Assembly: GCF_003344625.1 (NCBI RefSeq)
Contig: NZ_QPKJ02000011.1
Coordinates: 77,034-141,033 of the forward strand
Length of the DNA stretch: 64,000 bases
DNA from: Solirubrobacter deserti
GTDB taxonomy: Bacteria; Actinomycetota; Thermoleophilia; Solirubrobacterales; Solirubrobacteraceae
Reading direction: 5' to 3'
Shown piece after piece: positions 9,661-17,813 of the stretch (the first letter of the stretch is position 1; each line of letters starts with the position of its first letter). The notes beneath the pieces were generated by a model. It was not told where the DNA came from and ran no database searches. It saw only the letters and a list, made by a program, of their open reading frames with translations. The translations under genes and the position numbers were made by a program.

Positions 9661-10248
9661 ATGTCCATCCCCACCGAACGCCCGCTCCGCGCCGACGCGC
9701 GCCGCAACCGCGAGCGGGTGCTGGAGGGCGCCCGAGCCGTCTTCGCCGAGCACGGGCGAGACGCGCAGATGGACGATGTGGCCCGCAAGGCCGGCGTCGG
9801 CGTCGGGACCGTGTACCGCCACTTCCCGACCAAGGAGGCGCTCGTCTCGGCGCTCGCGGTCTCGCTGTTCGAGCAGGTGCTCGCGTCCGCGCGCCGCGCG
9901 CTCGAGATCGACGACCCGTGGGAGGCGTTCACGACGGCGCTGTGGGCTGGCGTCGAGGTCCTCGCCTCCGACCGCGCGTTCACCGAGATCATCGGCCAGG
10001 CCGAGATGCCGTTCGACACCGACCTGATGGCCGAGATGAACGACGCGTACATGCAGCTCGTGCAGCGGGCGAAGGATTCGGGCGATCTGCGCCCGGACAT
10101 CGTCCTGGACGACATCCCGATGTTCACCTGCGGCATCGGCATGGCCACCGTCAAGCCTCACATGTGCCAGGCCGCGTGGCGCCGCCACCTGGCGATCATC
10201 ATCGACGGCCTGCGCGCCACGAACGCTTCCGGGCCACTGCCGTCGTAG
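9661..10248 (+). CDS. TetR-family transcriptional regulator
   Basis: 195-residue repressor. The N-terminal helix-turn-helix lies at about residues 20-65 with the hallmark sequence DVARKAGVGVGTVYRHFPTKEAL; the rest is the helical ligand-binding and dimer domain. It is divergent from the MFS drug transporter and an inverted repeat sits between them, so it most likely represses the transporter and itself until a drug-like ligand binds. The C-terminal domain resembles the TetR_C domain in the 'SbtR-like' group. Ligand unknown. Confidence 0.92.
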   Translation: MSIPTERPLRADARRNRERVLEGARAVFAEHGRDAQMDDVARKAGVGVGTVYRHFPTKEALVSALAVSLFEQVLASARRALEIDDPWEAFTTALWAGVEVLASDRAFTEIIGQAEMPFDTDLMAEMNDAYMQLVQRAKDSGDLRPDIVLDDIPMFTCGIGMATVKPHMCQAAWRRHLAIIIDGLRATNASGPLPS

Positions 10249-10258
10249 CCTTGGGGGC

Positions 10259-12076
10259 ATGAGCGCCCCCGATACCGTGAGCGACCCCGAGCTGCAAGAG
10301 GTCGCGTGGGACCTCACCGACCTGTTGAACGGCGCCGGGGAAGACCCGCAGGCGGGCGTCGACGCGCTGCTCGCCGACGCGCAGGCGCGCGCGGACACGT
10401 TCGCCGAGACCTACGCGGGGAAGCTGTCGTCGATCGACGGCGCGGGCCTGATCGCCGCCATGCAGGAGCTGGCGGAGATCGAGGAGATCGCCGCGCGTGC
10501 CGGCACCTACGCCCACCTCGCCTTCAGCACCGACACGCAGTCCCCGGCGAACGGCGCGCTGCTGCAGCGCGTCGAGGAGAAGGGCACCGCGATCGAGACC
10601 AAGCTGCTGTTCTTCCACCTGGAGTGGGCGGCGCTCGACGACGCGAAGGCGGACGAGCTGCTCGCCACCGACGGGCTCGACTTCGCGCGCCACCATCTGA
10701 AGACGGCGCGCCGCTACCGGCCGCACCTGCTGAGCGAGCCCGAGGAGCGCATCCTCGCCGAGAAGCAGCTGTCCGGCCGGTCGGCGTGGGTGCGGCTGTT
10801 CGAGGAGCAGACGGCGGCGATCACGGTCGAGCTGCCCGACGAGGGCGACGTGCCGCTGGACGCCGCGCTCTCGCGCCTGTTCTCGCCCGATCGCGAGGTG
10901 CGCCGCGACACCGCCGAGCGCGTCACGGGCGCGCTGGCGCCCGGCTTGCGCACGCGGGCGTACGCGTTCAACACGCTGCTCGCGGACAAGATGACCGACG
11001 ACCGGCTGCGCAACTACCCGCACTGGCTGGCGGCGCGCAACCTGTCCAACGAGGCCTCCGACGAGTCCGTGCAGGCGCTGATCGAGGCCGTCCGCGCGCG
11101 CTATGAGGTGCCGCGCCGCTGGTACCGGCTCAAGGCCCAGCTGCTCGGGCTCGACAAGCTCGCCGACTACGATCGCATGGCGGCCGTGACACAGGACAAC
11201 GAGAAGATCGGCTGGCCGCAGGCGAAGGAGATCGTCCAGGACGCGTACTCCTCCTTCTCCGACGAGCTCGGCGGGATCGTGTCGCAGTTCTTCGCGCAGC
11301 CGTGGATCGACGGGCCGGTGCGGCCGGGCAAGCGCGGTGGCGCGTTCTGCTCCTACGGCGTGCCGAGCGCGCACCCGTACGTGCTGCTCAACTACACGCA
11401 CCTGCGCCGTGACGTGCTGACGCTCGCCCACGAGCTGGGCCACGGCGTGCACGCCGTGCTGGGCGGGTCGCAGGGCGTGTTCCACATGGCGACGCCGCTG
11501 ACGCTGGCGGAGACCGCTTCGGTGTTCGGCGAGACGCTGGTCTTCGGGCGGCTGCTCGAGGCCTCTCCCTCCGCGGAGTCCCGCCTGTCGCTGCTGGCGG
11601 AGTCGATCGAGGGCTCGATCGCGACTGTCTTCCGCCAGGTGGCGATGAACCGCTTCGAGCACCTCATCCACACGCACCGGCGCGAGACGGGCGAGCTGTC
11701 CGTGGACGACTTCGGCGCGCTGTGGGCGCAGTCGCAGGAGGAGCTGCTGGGCGACGCCGTCGAGGTCACCGAGAACTACCGCTCCTGGTGGTCCTACGTC
11801 CCCCACTTCGTCGCCTCCCCCGGCTACGTCTACGCCTACGCGTACGGGCAGCTGCTCGCGCTGGCGGTCTACGGCCGCTACGAGGAGGAGGGCGCGGGCT
11901 TCGAGGCCGACTACGTGAACCTGCTGCGCGCGGGCGGCTCCAAGTCGCCCGAGGATCTGGGTCAGATCGTCGGCGTCGACCTCGCCGACCCGGGCTTCTG
12001 GGACAAGGGCCTGGACCTCGTCGAGCGCAAGCTCGAGCAGGCCGAGCAGGCCGCGAAAGACGCTGGCCGAATTTGA
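10259..12076 (+). CDS. pepF: M3-family oligoendopeptidase F
   Basis: 605 residues, the normal length of PepF. The zinc site HELGH is at residues 391-395 in the context LAHELGHGVHA, followed about 30 residues later by LAETASVFGE, which supplies the third zinc ligand. The N-terminal half is the helical lid of M3 peptidases. It is a cytoplasmic enzyme that trims peptides of about 6-17 residues. It starts 10 bp after the TetR stop. A repeat element begins exactly at its stop codon and fills the space to the convergent M20 gene. Confidence 0.95.
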   Translation: MSAPDTVSDPELQEVAWDLTDLLNGAGEDPQAGVDALLADAQARADTFAETYAGKLSSIDGAGLIAAMQELAEIEEIAARAGTYAHLAFSTDTQSPANGALLQRVEEKGTAIETKLLFFHLEWAALDDAKADELLATDGLDFARHHLKTARRYRPHLLSEPEERILAEKQLSGRSAWVRLFEEQTAAITVELPDEGDVPLDAALSRLFSPDREVRRDTAERVTGALAPGLRTRAYAFNTLLADKMTDDRLRNYPHWLAARNLSNEASDESVQALIEAVRARYEVPRRWYRLKAQLLGLDKLADYDRMAAVTQDNEKIGWPQAKEIVQDAYSSFSDELGGIVSQFFAQPWIDGPVRPGKRGGAFCSYGVPSAHPYVLLNYTHLRRDVLTLAHELGHGVHAVLGGSQGVFHMATPLTLAETASVFGETLVFGRLLEASPSAESRLSLLAESIEGSIATVFRQVAMNRFEHLIHTHRRETGELSVDDFGALWAQSQEELLGDAVEVTENYRSWWSYVPHFVASPGYVYAYAYGQLLALAVYGRYEEEGAGFEADYVNLLRAGGSKSPEDLGQIVGVDLADPGFWDKGLDLVERKLEQAEQAAKDAGRI

Positions 12077-12120
12077 AGGCAGGACATCCCCTCCGCCCCA
12101 CCCCGATCATCCGACCTTAA
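12075..12120. repeat. Intergenic repeat element, copy 1
   Basis: 46-bp sequence beginning in the pepF TGA and reaching the TAA of the convergent M20 peptidase. It matches the 45-bp sequence right after the glycogen phosphorylase stop (20641-20685), with about 38 identical positions including the shared core CGATCATCCGACCT. Both copies are in the same orientation relative to the upstream gene. No clear hairpin was found inside it. Confidence 0.75.
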
Positions 12121-13310
12121 ACGGGGGCGCGATTGACGGCCCGCACGATCGTGCGGGCCACCGTGGCGAGCTCGTCGATCGCGACGGACTCGTCCACGGC
12201 GTGCGCGAGCTCGATGTCGCGCGTGCCGACCATCACGGCGGGGATGCCGCGGGCGGTGAACAGCCTCATGTCGGCGCCCCACGGGACGCCGGCGAGCGGG
12301 GCGCTGCCGGTTTCCGCGGCGAGCGCCTCCTGCACCGTCTTGACCCACGGATGGTCGGGGTCGGTGGTGCCGGGCGCGAACGCGCCGCCCTCCCAGGTGA
12401 GCCGGCAGGGGGGAAGCCCGTCGTCGAGCGCGCGATCGAGCACGGCCTGAAGCTCGTCGCGGGCCTGCTGCAGATCGGCGCCGACGGGAACGCCGAGGCG
12501 CCCCTCGAACACGAGGCGGTCCGGCACCATGCTCGACCACTCGCCGGCGTGCAGCTGGCCCACGAGCAGCGGGTACGGCAGCGGGAGCTCGCGCATGAGC
12601 GGGTGCGCGACATCGGTGTTGACGGCGCGCTCGTGCGCGGCGAAGGCGGCGTGGACCTTGACGTAGCGGTCGATGGCCGAGTGGCCGGAGAGCCGCTCGG
12701 CGGCGTGGGCGGCGACGCCGCGGATCTCGCCCTTGAAGGTGAGCGCGCCGGCTTGCGCGCAGACCACGCGCAGGCCGGTCGGCTCGGGAAGCAGGGCGGC
12801 GTCGAAGGTCGCATCCCGTTCGAGCTCGGCGAACGTGCCCAGCCCACCGTCCTCCTCGGACGGGACGGCCATCAGCACGACCTCGGGGCGCTCCTGGTCC
12901 TTGAGCGCCGCGAGCGCGTGCAGCGCGGCGACGACCGGGCCCTTCATGTCGACGGCGCCGCGGCCGTGCAGCCGCCCACCCTCGACCGCGCCGGACCACG
13001 GGCCGAGCCGCCACGGCTCGGTGCCGGGCGAGACGACGTCGACGTGGCCGTTGAGCGCGATCCGGCCGGGCCGGGTGCCGGGCAGGGTGACCGTGAGGCC
13101 CCACAGCTCGTCGCGCGGCGCCTCCTCGCCGGGGTGATCCGGATGCGTACGCAGCGCCGCGAGATCGTGCCGGTGCAGGTCACATTCGAGACCGAGCGCG
13201 GCGGCCAGCTCGCCGAGCCGTTCGAGCGCCGCGCGCTCGTCTCCGGTCACGCTCGGCACGCTGACGAGCGCTGCAGCATCCCGGACCATTGCGTCCACAT
13301 CGATGGTCAT
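12117..13310 (-). CDS. M20-family metallopeptidase (ArgE/DapE-like)
   Basis: 397-residue dinuclear zinc hydrolase. Motifs: ALNGHVDVV (His and Asp ligands), HGRGAVDMKGP (bridging Asp), VPSEEDGG (catalytic Glu pair) and a late GTRDIELAHAVDE with the final His ligand. A lid/dimer domain sits between. Start ATG 13310 was chosen because the longer open frame upstream overlaps the divergent ABC gene. The family includes acetylornithine deacetylase, succinyl-diaminopimelate desuccinylase and carboxypeptidases; with pepF beside it, peptide or N-acyl-amino-acid breakdown is a reasonable inference, but the substrate is open. Confidence 0.9.
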   Translation of the reverse strand: MTIDVDAMVRDAAALVSVPSVTGDERAALERLGELAAALGLECDLHRHDLAALRTHPDHPGEEAPRDELWGLTVTLPGTRPGRIALNGHVDVVSPGTEPWRLGPWSGAVEGGRLHGRGAVDMKGPVVAALHALAALKDQERPEVVLMAVPSEEDGGLGTFAELERDATFDAALLPEPTGLRVVCAQAGALTFKGEIRGVAAHAAERLSGHSAIDRYVKVHAAFAAHERAVNTDVAHPLMRELPLPYPLLVGQLHAGEWSSMVPDRLVFEGRLGVPVGADLQQARDELQAVLDRALDDGLPPCRLTWEGGAFAPGTTDPDHPWVKTVQEALAAETGSAPLAGVPWGADMRLFTARGIPAVMVGTRDIELAHAVDESVAIDELATVARTIVRAVNRAPV

Positions 13311-13390
13311 ACGCGGCGAGGCTAGTACGTCCGTCCTCGCCTGGACCATCGGGTAGGGCGACCCACCCGTGCTGAACGGATGATCGGCCC

Positions 13391-13921
13391 ATGCCCGCGC
13401 CACTTGTCGAGGCCGCCGCACTGGAACTGCGCTTCGGCCACCGGGCGGTGCTCTCAGGGATCGATCTGTGCGTCGGCGCCGGCCAGGTCCACGGCCTGAT
13501 CGGCCCGTGCGGGGCAGGCAAGAGCGTGCTGCTGCGGGTGCTCTCCGGCGAGCTCGCGCCGACCGGCGGCGTGGCGCGGGCCCAGGACGTCGTGCTGGTC
13601 GCGGACGCCGCCGCCTCGCCGCTGCTGCTCGCGCAGGCGCTCGCGGGCAACCCGTCCGTGTTGCTGGTGGACGAGCCATCCGCGGGCTTCAGCAGCGAGG
13701 CCCGCGCGGCGGTGCGCTCGCTCGTCGTGCGCCACACCGCCCGCGGCGGCGCCGCCGTGTGGGCCACGCGCCGCCTGGACGCGCTCCACCGCCTCGCCTC
13801 TGATGTCACTTTGCTGGCCGGCGGCCGGGTCCGGTACGCTGGAAGCGTCGAAGTGCTTGTTTTGCGCTCATTGGCGCAGTCCGCCGAGGACGTCGCGGAC
13901 GAGATCTCCCGCGCCGCGTAG
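13391..13921 (+). CDS. Degenerate ABC-type ATPase
   Basis: 176 residues, shorter than the usual 220-250. Walker A GPCGAGKS (residues about 38-45) and Walker B VLLVDEPSAGF are good. However, the LSGGQ signature and helical subdomain are missing: the chain runs from VVLVADAAAS straight into LLLAQALAGNPSVLLVDEP. The H-loop histidine is also absent (VWATRRL where a His is expected). It may bind ATP but should not hydrolyse it as a normal ABC dimer. No permease gene is adjacent. It could be a decayed gene kept in frame or a specialised regulator; I cannot decide. Confidence 0.7.
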   Translation: MPAPLVEAAALELRFGHRAVLSGIDLCVGAGQVHGLIGPCGAGKSVLLRVLSGELAPTGGVARAQDVVLVADAAASPLLLAQALAGNPSVLLVDEPSAGFSSEARAAVRSLVVRHTARGGAAVWATRRLDALHRLASDVTLLAGGRVRYAGSVEVLVLRSLAQSAEDVADEISRAA

Positions 13922-13948
13922 ACGTCATCAAACTTCCGCACGGCCCGC

Positions 13949-13979
13949 TTGACAGTTTTCGGGACGTCGCGCGTTAGTC
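13949..13979 (+). promoter_or_regulatory. Probable promoter of the XRE-cupin gene
   Basis: Consensus -35 TTGACA at 13949-13954, with a weak -10 around GTTAGT (13973-13978, 18-bp spacer). The GTG start lies about 10 bp further on, so the transcript would have little or no leader. Confidence 0.45.
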
Positions 13980-13988
13980 TGGAAGACG

Positions 13989-14546
13989 GTGCTTAGCGGC
14001 TTCCCTTCCACCAACGGTTTCGAGACCGACCTCGGCGCGCGTGTGCGAACGCTGCGCCGCGAACGCGGGCTGACCCTCAAGGGTCTCGGCCGGCTCGCTG
14101 GTCTGTCCCATCCGTTCCTGTCGCAGGTCGAGCGCGGCCTCGCCAAGCCGAGCGTGAGCTCGGTCGAGCGCATCGCCGCCGCCCTGGACGTCTCGGTCGC
14201 CCACCTCTGGGCGCCGCCGCGCCAGGGCGAGGCGGTCCGCGTCGTGCGCCGCGACGAGGGCGCGGTCGCCGAGCACCACGGCGCCACCCTCCGCGAGCTC
14301 CCCGGCGAGCCCGCCGCCCCGACCCTGCGCGAGTGGACGGCGGCGAACCGGCGCTGGCCCGCCGAGGCCGCCACCGAACCCGGCGAGGTCGCGATCTACG
14401 TCGCGCGCGGCTCGATCGAGGTCGACGTCGCCGGTTCGCTGACGACGCTCGAAGAGGGCGACACGCTGCGCTTCGACGGCGCGCTTCCGCACCGCCTGCG
14501 CCGCGCGGGCGGCACCAGCACCCGCGCGCTGATCGTCACCTCTTAG
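13989..14546 (+). CDS. XRE-family regulator with cupin domain
   Basis: 185 residues, GTG start. Residues about 15-70 form an XRE helix-turn-helix (LGARVRTLRRERGLTLKGLG..AGLSHPFLSQVERG); the C-terminal 70 residues form a small cupin barrel (EVAIYVARGSIEVDV, LEEGDTLRFDGALPHRLR). This two-domain plan is that of PuuR/SutR-type regulators that sense a small molecule through the cupin. Neighbouring genes suggest amino acid or organic acid metabolism but nothing specific. Its stop overlaps that of the convergent PEP mutase-like gene by 4 bp. Confidence 0.9.
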   Translation: MLSGFPSTNGFETDLGARVRTLRRERGLTLKGLGRLAGLSHPFLSQVERGLAKPSVSSVERIAAALDVSVAHLWAPPRQGEAVRVVRRDEGAVAEHHGATLRELPGEPAAPTLREWTAANRRWPAEAATEPGEVAIYVARGSIEVDVAGSLTTLEEGDTLRFDGALPHRLRRAGGTSTRALIVTS

Positions 14547-15307
14547 GGCCGGTTGGCCAGCTCGGCGGGGGGCTCTCCCCCGCCCAGGAGCGTCTTCGCG
14601 GCGCGGCCCAGCGCCGCCATCGCGACGCCGAGCGGCCCCGGGCCGTAGCTCACGCGTGGGATGCCCAGCCGCGCGAGCTCGTCCAGCGTCGGCCCGCCGG
14701 CGCCGCCGAACACGCTGATCGGGCCGCGGATCTTGATCACGAGTTGCTCGAGCGTGGCGACGTCGCTCACGCCGGGGATGAAGATCACGTCCGCGCCCGC
14801 GCCCAGGTAGGCGCGGGCTCGCGCGACGGCCTCGTCGAACTCGAGGCCTTCGAGAAAGACGTCGGTGCGCGCGTTGATCACCAGCGGCACGCCGGCGGAC
14901 TCACCCGCGGCGCGGGCGGCCTGCACCGCGGCGACGTGCGCTTGGACCGGTACCAGCGCGCCCTTTCCGTCGGAGTCCTCGAGGTTGCAGCCGACGGCGC
15001 CGGCCTCGATCGCGCGGGCGACGGTCGCGCCGGCGTCCCCGAAGCCGCGCTCCAGGTCGGCGGTCACGGGCAGCTCGACCGCGCGGGCGACGATGCGCAC
15101 CGCGTCGATCATCTCGTCGAGCGGGATCTGCTCACCGTCGCCGTAGCCGCGGGCGGCGGCCACGGACCAGCTCGCGGTGGCGATCGCGCGCGCACCGGCG
15201 TCGGCGACCACCCGGGCACTCACGGCGTCCCAGGCGTTGACCAGGACCAGCGGCTCGGGCGCCGCGTGCAGGCGGCGCAGCTCTTCGGCCTTCTCTCGCT
15301 GCGTCAT
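14543..15307 (-). CDS. Isocitrate lyase/PEP mutase superfamily protein
   Basis: 254-residue TIM-barrel enzyme. NAWDAVSARVVADAGARAIATAS at the start, VTADLERGFGD (metal-binding Asp/Glu), GCNLEDSDG and INARTDVF are diagnostic for the PEP mutase/2-methylisocitrate lyase group, specifically the short 'ICL/PEPM' proteins widespread in actinobacteria. The isocitrate-lyase KKCGH-type loop is not present, so it is not a true isocitrate lyase. A C-C or P-C bond lyase acting on a small oxo-acid is likely; substrate unknown. Confidence 0.88.
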   Translation of the reverse strand: MTQREKAEELRRLHAAPEPLVLVNAWDAVSARVVADAGARAIATASWSVAAARGYGDGEQIPLDEMIDAVRIVARAVELPVTADLERGFGDAGATVARAIEAGAVGCNLEDSDGKGALVPVQAHVAAVQAARAAGESAGVPLVINARTDVFLEGLEFDEAVARARAYLGAGADVIFIPGVSDVATLEQLVIKIRGPISVFGGAGGPTLDELARLGIPRVSYGPGPLGVAMAALGRAAKTLLGGGEPPAELANRP

Positions 15308-15373
15308 TCCTCAAGCCTTTCACGCCCCGGAAAGGGACGACTTCACGATCGCTGCGGCGGCGCGACGCCCCGC

Positions 15374-15994
15374 CTATCGCCGGAGACGCATGCGGTGGAT
15401 CGCGCCCTGGGGGATCTCCGGCGCCGTGCGCGTCTCGATGTCGAACACCTCGCCGATGCGTTCGAGGAAGGGGCCGGCCTCCCGCCGGCCGGGGTCCGCG
15501 AGCCAGATCTCGCCGCGCGCGTCGATCAGCCGGGGCAGCAGCGGCGCCAGCGCGACCCCGTTGCGCGCCTCGTAGAGCACGTCCGACGCGAGCACGAGCT
15601 CCCACGGCGCCCGCTCGACGAGCACGCCCGGCGAAGCCCAGTCCACGCACAGCGCTTCGAGCGTCAGCCCGTTGCGCGCGGCGTTGCGCTCGAGCAGTGC
15701 GATCGAGTCGGGCGCCCAGTCGGTCGCGGTCACGCGCGCGCCCGCCGCGGCCGCCGCCAGACCCACCAGCCCGAGTCCGCACCCGAGCTCCAGCGTTCGC
15801 CTGCCCCGCAGGGCGCGGGCGCCGATCACCCGCGCGAGCGCCGTGGCGCTCGGCCACAGCTCCGCCCAGTAGGGCAGGAACTCGTCGTGCGCGAAGTCGT
15901 CCTCGCTCAGGAGCGCTTCGGCGTCGCGCGGGCGCAGCACAGCGAGGTCGCGCCCCGCCACGCCGACCACTTCCTCGACCAGGTCGTCGTCCAC
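15374..15994 (-). CDS. Class I SAM-dependent methyltransferase (METTL/Nnt1-like)
   Basis: 206 residues from GTG 15994. SAM-binding motif I LELGCGLGLVGLAAAAAG, then a VTATDWAPDSIALLERNAARNG motif II region and the ASDVLYE motif. The preceding ELWPSATALARVI segment is typical of the Methyltransf_16 (lysine/nicotinamide methyltransferase-like) family. The start faces the LacI gene start with only 9 bp between them, so the promoters of both genes must lie inside each other's coding regions, or one start is wrong by several codons. Substrate unknown; protein lysine is a family-level guess. Confidence 0.85.
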   Translation of the reverse strand: MDDDLVEEVVGVAGRDLAVLRPRDAEALLSEDDFAHDEFLPYWAELWPSATALARVIGARALRGRRTLELGCGLGLVGLAAAAAGARVTATDWAPDSIALLERNAARNGLTLEALCVDWASPGVLVERAPWELVLASDVLYEARNGVALAPLLPRLIDARGEIWLADPGRREAGPFLERIGEVFDIETRTAPEIPQGAIHRMRLRR

Positions 15995-16003
15995 GTCCCT
16001 AGG

Positions 16004-16981
16004 ATGGCGGACATCTCCGCTCCGCCCCGCGTCACCAGCGTCGACGTCGCGCGCCGCGCAGGCGTCTCGCAGTCGACGGTCTCGCTCGTGCTCTCCGGCA
16101 AGGCCCGGGGCCGGATCTCCGCGCGCACCGAGGAAGCGGTCCGCGCCGCGGCGGCCGAGCTCGGCTACCGCCCGAACGTCGCGGCCCGCGCGCTCCGCAC
16201 CGGCGTCGCGCGCAGCGTCGCGCTCGTGGTCCCCGACATCACGAACCCGTTCTTCGGCCGCGTGCTGCGCGGCGCCCAGCGCGCCGCGCAGGAAGCGGGC
16301 TACACGGTCGTGCTCGTCGACATCGGCAACAACCGCGCGTGGGAGGCGGCGTCGGTGCAGGCGCTGCTGGCCGGGCCCGCCGACGGGCTGCTGCTGTTCG
16401 AGTCCGACCTGCCGCCCGGCACGTCCGAGCACGCGATCCAGATCGAGATGATGCCCGGCCGCGGCCTGCCGGTCGTGCGCCTGGACGTCGAGGCGGGCGT
16501 CGACTTCGCCGTCGACCATCTGCTCGCGCTCGGGCACACCCGGATCGGCCACGTCAGCTCCAACTTCGACGCGCCGACGTTCGACCTGCGCGCGGCGCGC
16601 ATGGCGGAGCGCCTCGGCGGCCCGCCGCCCACCGTCAAGGCCCCGTTCACCTTCGAGGGCGCCAAGCAGGCCGCGCTCGACATGCTCGACGAGGGCGTGA
16701 CCGCGGTCTTCTGCGACGACGACATCCTCGCCGGCGGCGTCTACCTCGCGGCCCGCGACCGCGGCGTGCGCATCCCGGAGGACCTGTCCGTGATCGGCTT
16801 CGACGACCTCGACTTCGCACGCGTGCTCGCGCCGCCGCTCACGACGGTGGCGGTCGACGCCGAGGGCCTGGGCGCGATCGCGTTCGAAGCCCTCGCCCGC
16901 GACCTCGCGGGCGACCGCCCGCCCGACGAGCAGGTCATGCCCGTCGCGCTGAAGGTCCGCGAGTCGACCGCGCCGCCCTGA
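16004..16981 (+). CDS. LacI-family transcriptional regulator
   Basis: 325 residues. The N-terminal HTH has the canonical VTSVDVARRAGVSQSTVSLVLSG and the hinge helix region YRPNVAARALRTG; the remainder is a periplasmic-binding-protein-like ligand domain starting SVALVVPDITNPFF and ending with the family's SVIGFDDLDFARVLAPPLTTV. ATG 16004 fits the family N-terminus; the open frame far upstream is spurious. LacI proteins of this type usually sense sugars or nucleosides, but no sugar transporter is adjacent. A 19-bp palindrome lies just after its stop, before the BMP-like gene. Confidence 0.93.
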   Translation: MADISAPPRVTSVDVARRAGVSQSTVSLVLSGKARGRISARTEEAVRAAAAELGYRPNVAARALRTGVARSVALVVPDITNPFFGRVLRGAQRAAQEAGYTVVLVDIGNNRAWEAASVQALLAGPADGLLLFESDLPPGTSEHAIQIEMMPGRGLPVVRLDVEAGVDFAVDHLLALGHTRIGHVSSNFDAPTFDLRAARMAERLGGPPPTVKAPFTFEGAKQAALDMLDEGVTAVFCDDDILAGGVYLAARDRGVRIPEDLSVIGFDDLDFARVLAPPLTTVAVDAEGLGAIAFEALARDLAGDRPPDEQVMPVALKVRESTAPP

Positions 16982-16998
16982 CACCCGAGTGATCGTTC

Positions 16999-17017
16999 TG
17001 TCAACCAGGGGTTGACA
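16999..17017. promoter_or_regulatory. 19-bp palindrome overlapping a TTGACA box
   Basis: TGTCAACC-AGG-GGTTGACA, two perfect 8-bp arms. Its right arm contains TTGACA (17012-17017), a possible -35 for the downstream secreted protein, although no good -10 is placed 16-19 bp after it. It lacks the T-run of a terminator. An operator for the neighbouring LacI protein or another regulator is the best guess. Confidence 0.5.
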
Positions 17018-17071
17018 AACCGACCGCTCGGAGGGCTGACCGTCTCAAGTTCTTCACTTGCGAGCCGCCGT

Positions 17072-17096
17072 CATACGTATTATGCTCATTCGTATG
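17072..17096. promoter_or_regulatory. -10 region and inverted repeat at the BMP-like gene start
   Basis: A TATTAT hexamer (17078-17083) lies 10 bp before the ATG at 17094, consistent with a leaderless transcript. It is enclosed by the inverted repeat CATACG-N13-CGTATG (17072-17077 and 17091-17096), the right arm of which includes the start codon. Confidence 0.4.
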
Positions 17097-17474
17097 ACCA
17101 AGACGATCCAGATTCGCCTCGCCGTTCCGGCGGGCATTGCGCTCGCGCTCGTCGCGGGCACTGCGATCGCGAGCCCCGAGGACCATCGGTCCCAGCGGGC
17201 GATCGTGGTCGCCGGCGCTGCCGCCACCGACAAGGCCGCGCTCAAGCAGGCGCATGCCGTCGCGACCGCGACGGATGCCGACCTGAAGGTCGTGAAGACC
17301 ACCGCCGAGCAGCTCGGCGTGATTCACATGCTCGCCGCTCGCGACTACGACGTGGTCGTGACGGTCGGCGTGGACCGGAGCAGCGCTGTCGCGCCGGTCG
17401 CGGAGAAGTTCCCGCGCGTCCGCTTCGTCGCCGCCAAGGCCAATGGCCTCGGCGCGGCGATGAGCGGCGCGTAG
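17094..17474 (+). CDS. Small secreted BMP/PnrA-like fragment protein
   Basis: 126 residues with a signal peptide (hydrophobic AVPAGIALALVAGTAIAS). The mature part contains AARDYDVVVTVGVDRSSAVAPVAEKFPRVRFV, which resembles the segment of basic membrane (PnrA-like nucleoside-binding) lipoproteins where the protein is found to enter the binding fold. A full BMP protein is over 300 residues, so only about a third of one domain is present. It may be a stand-alone mini-domain or a fragment. ATG 17094 was chosen for its fit to a signal peptide and the -10 upstream. Confidence 0.6.
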   Translation: MTKTIQIRLAVPAGIALALVAGTAIASPEDHRSQRAIVVAGAAATDKAALKQAHAVATATDADLKVVKTTAEQLGVIHMLAARDYDVVVTVGVDRSSAVAPVAEKFPRVRFVAAKANGLGAAMSGA

Positions 17475-17489
17475 GACGCGCCTACCTGC

Positions 17490-17708
17490 CTACTTGTAGC
17501 GGTAGACGATGCGTCCGCGGTTGAGGTCGTAGGGCGAGACCTCGACACGGACCTTGTCGCCCGGAAGGACGCGGATGCGGAACCGGCGCATCTTGCCGGC
17601 CAGGTGGGCGAGCAGCTCGTGGTCGTTCTCGAGCTTCACGCGGAACAGCAGGTTCGGCAGGGCCTCGGTGACCTCGCCGTCGATCTCAAGCTTCTGCTCT
17701 ACTGCCAT
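17490..17708 (-). CDS. infA: Translation initiation factor IF-1
   Basis: 72-residue IF-1, the exact family length. The sequence from [21 protein letters not shown] through [37 protein letters not shown] is that of the S1-like OB fold which binds the 30S A-site. The ATG at 17708 is preceded by GAAAGGCG at a normal distance; a longer open frame upstream is not used. It is isolated here from the usual ribosomal protein neighbours (rpmJ, rpsM), suggesting either a second infA copy or a broken operon order. Confidence 0.97.
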   Translation of the reverse strand: MAVEQKLEIDGEVTEALPNLLFRVKLENDHELLAHLAGKMRRFRIRVLPGDKVRVEVSPYDLNRGRIVYRYK

Positions 17709-17813
17709 AGACGCCTTTCGTGGGGGAATGCGCGGACGTGCGGAAGCGCAGCTCGCGCGGACATACACCATTCTACCCCTCACGGATCGACCGTCCCAGG
17801 CGTTTCACCGGTC

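Noticed and set aside
13311..13679. N-terminal extension of the M20 peptidase
   Set aside because: Overlaps the divergent ABC gene, is Arg/Pro-rich, and the family N-terminus begins at 13310.
14333..16003. A long plus-strand frame running into the LacI gene
   Set aside because: The upstream 550 codons are antisense to the PEP mutase-like and methyltransferase genes and have no family features; only the part from 16004 is real.
16999..17017. Terminator of the LacI gene
   Set aside because: The stem is only 8 bp, AT/GC mixed, with a -35 box in one arm; an operator fits better.
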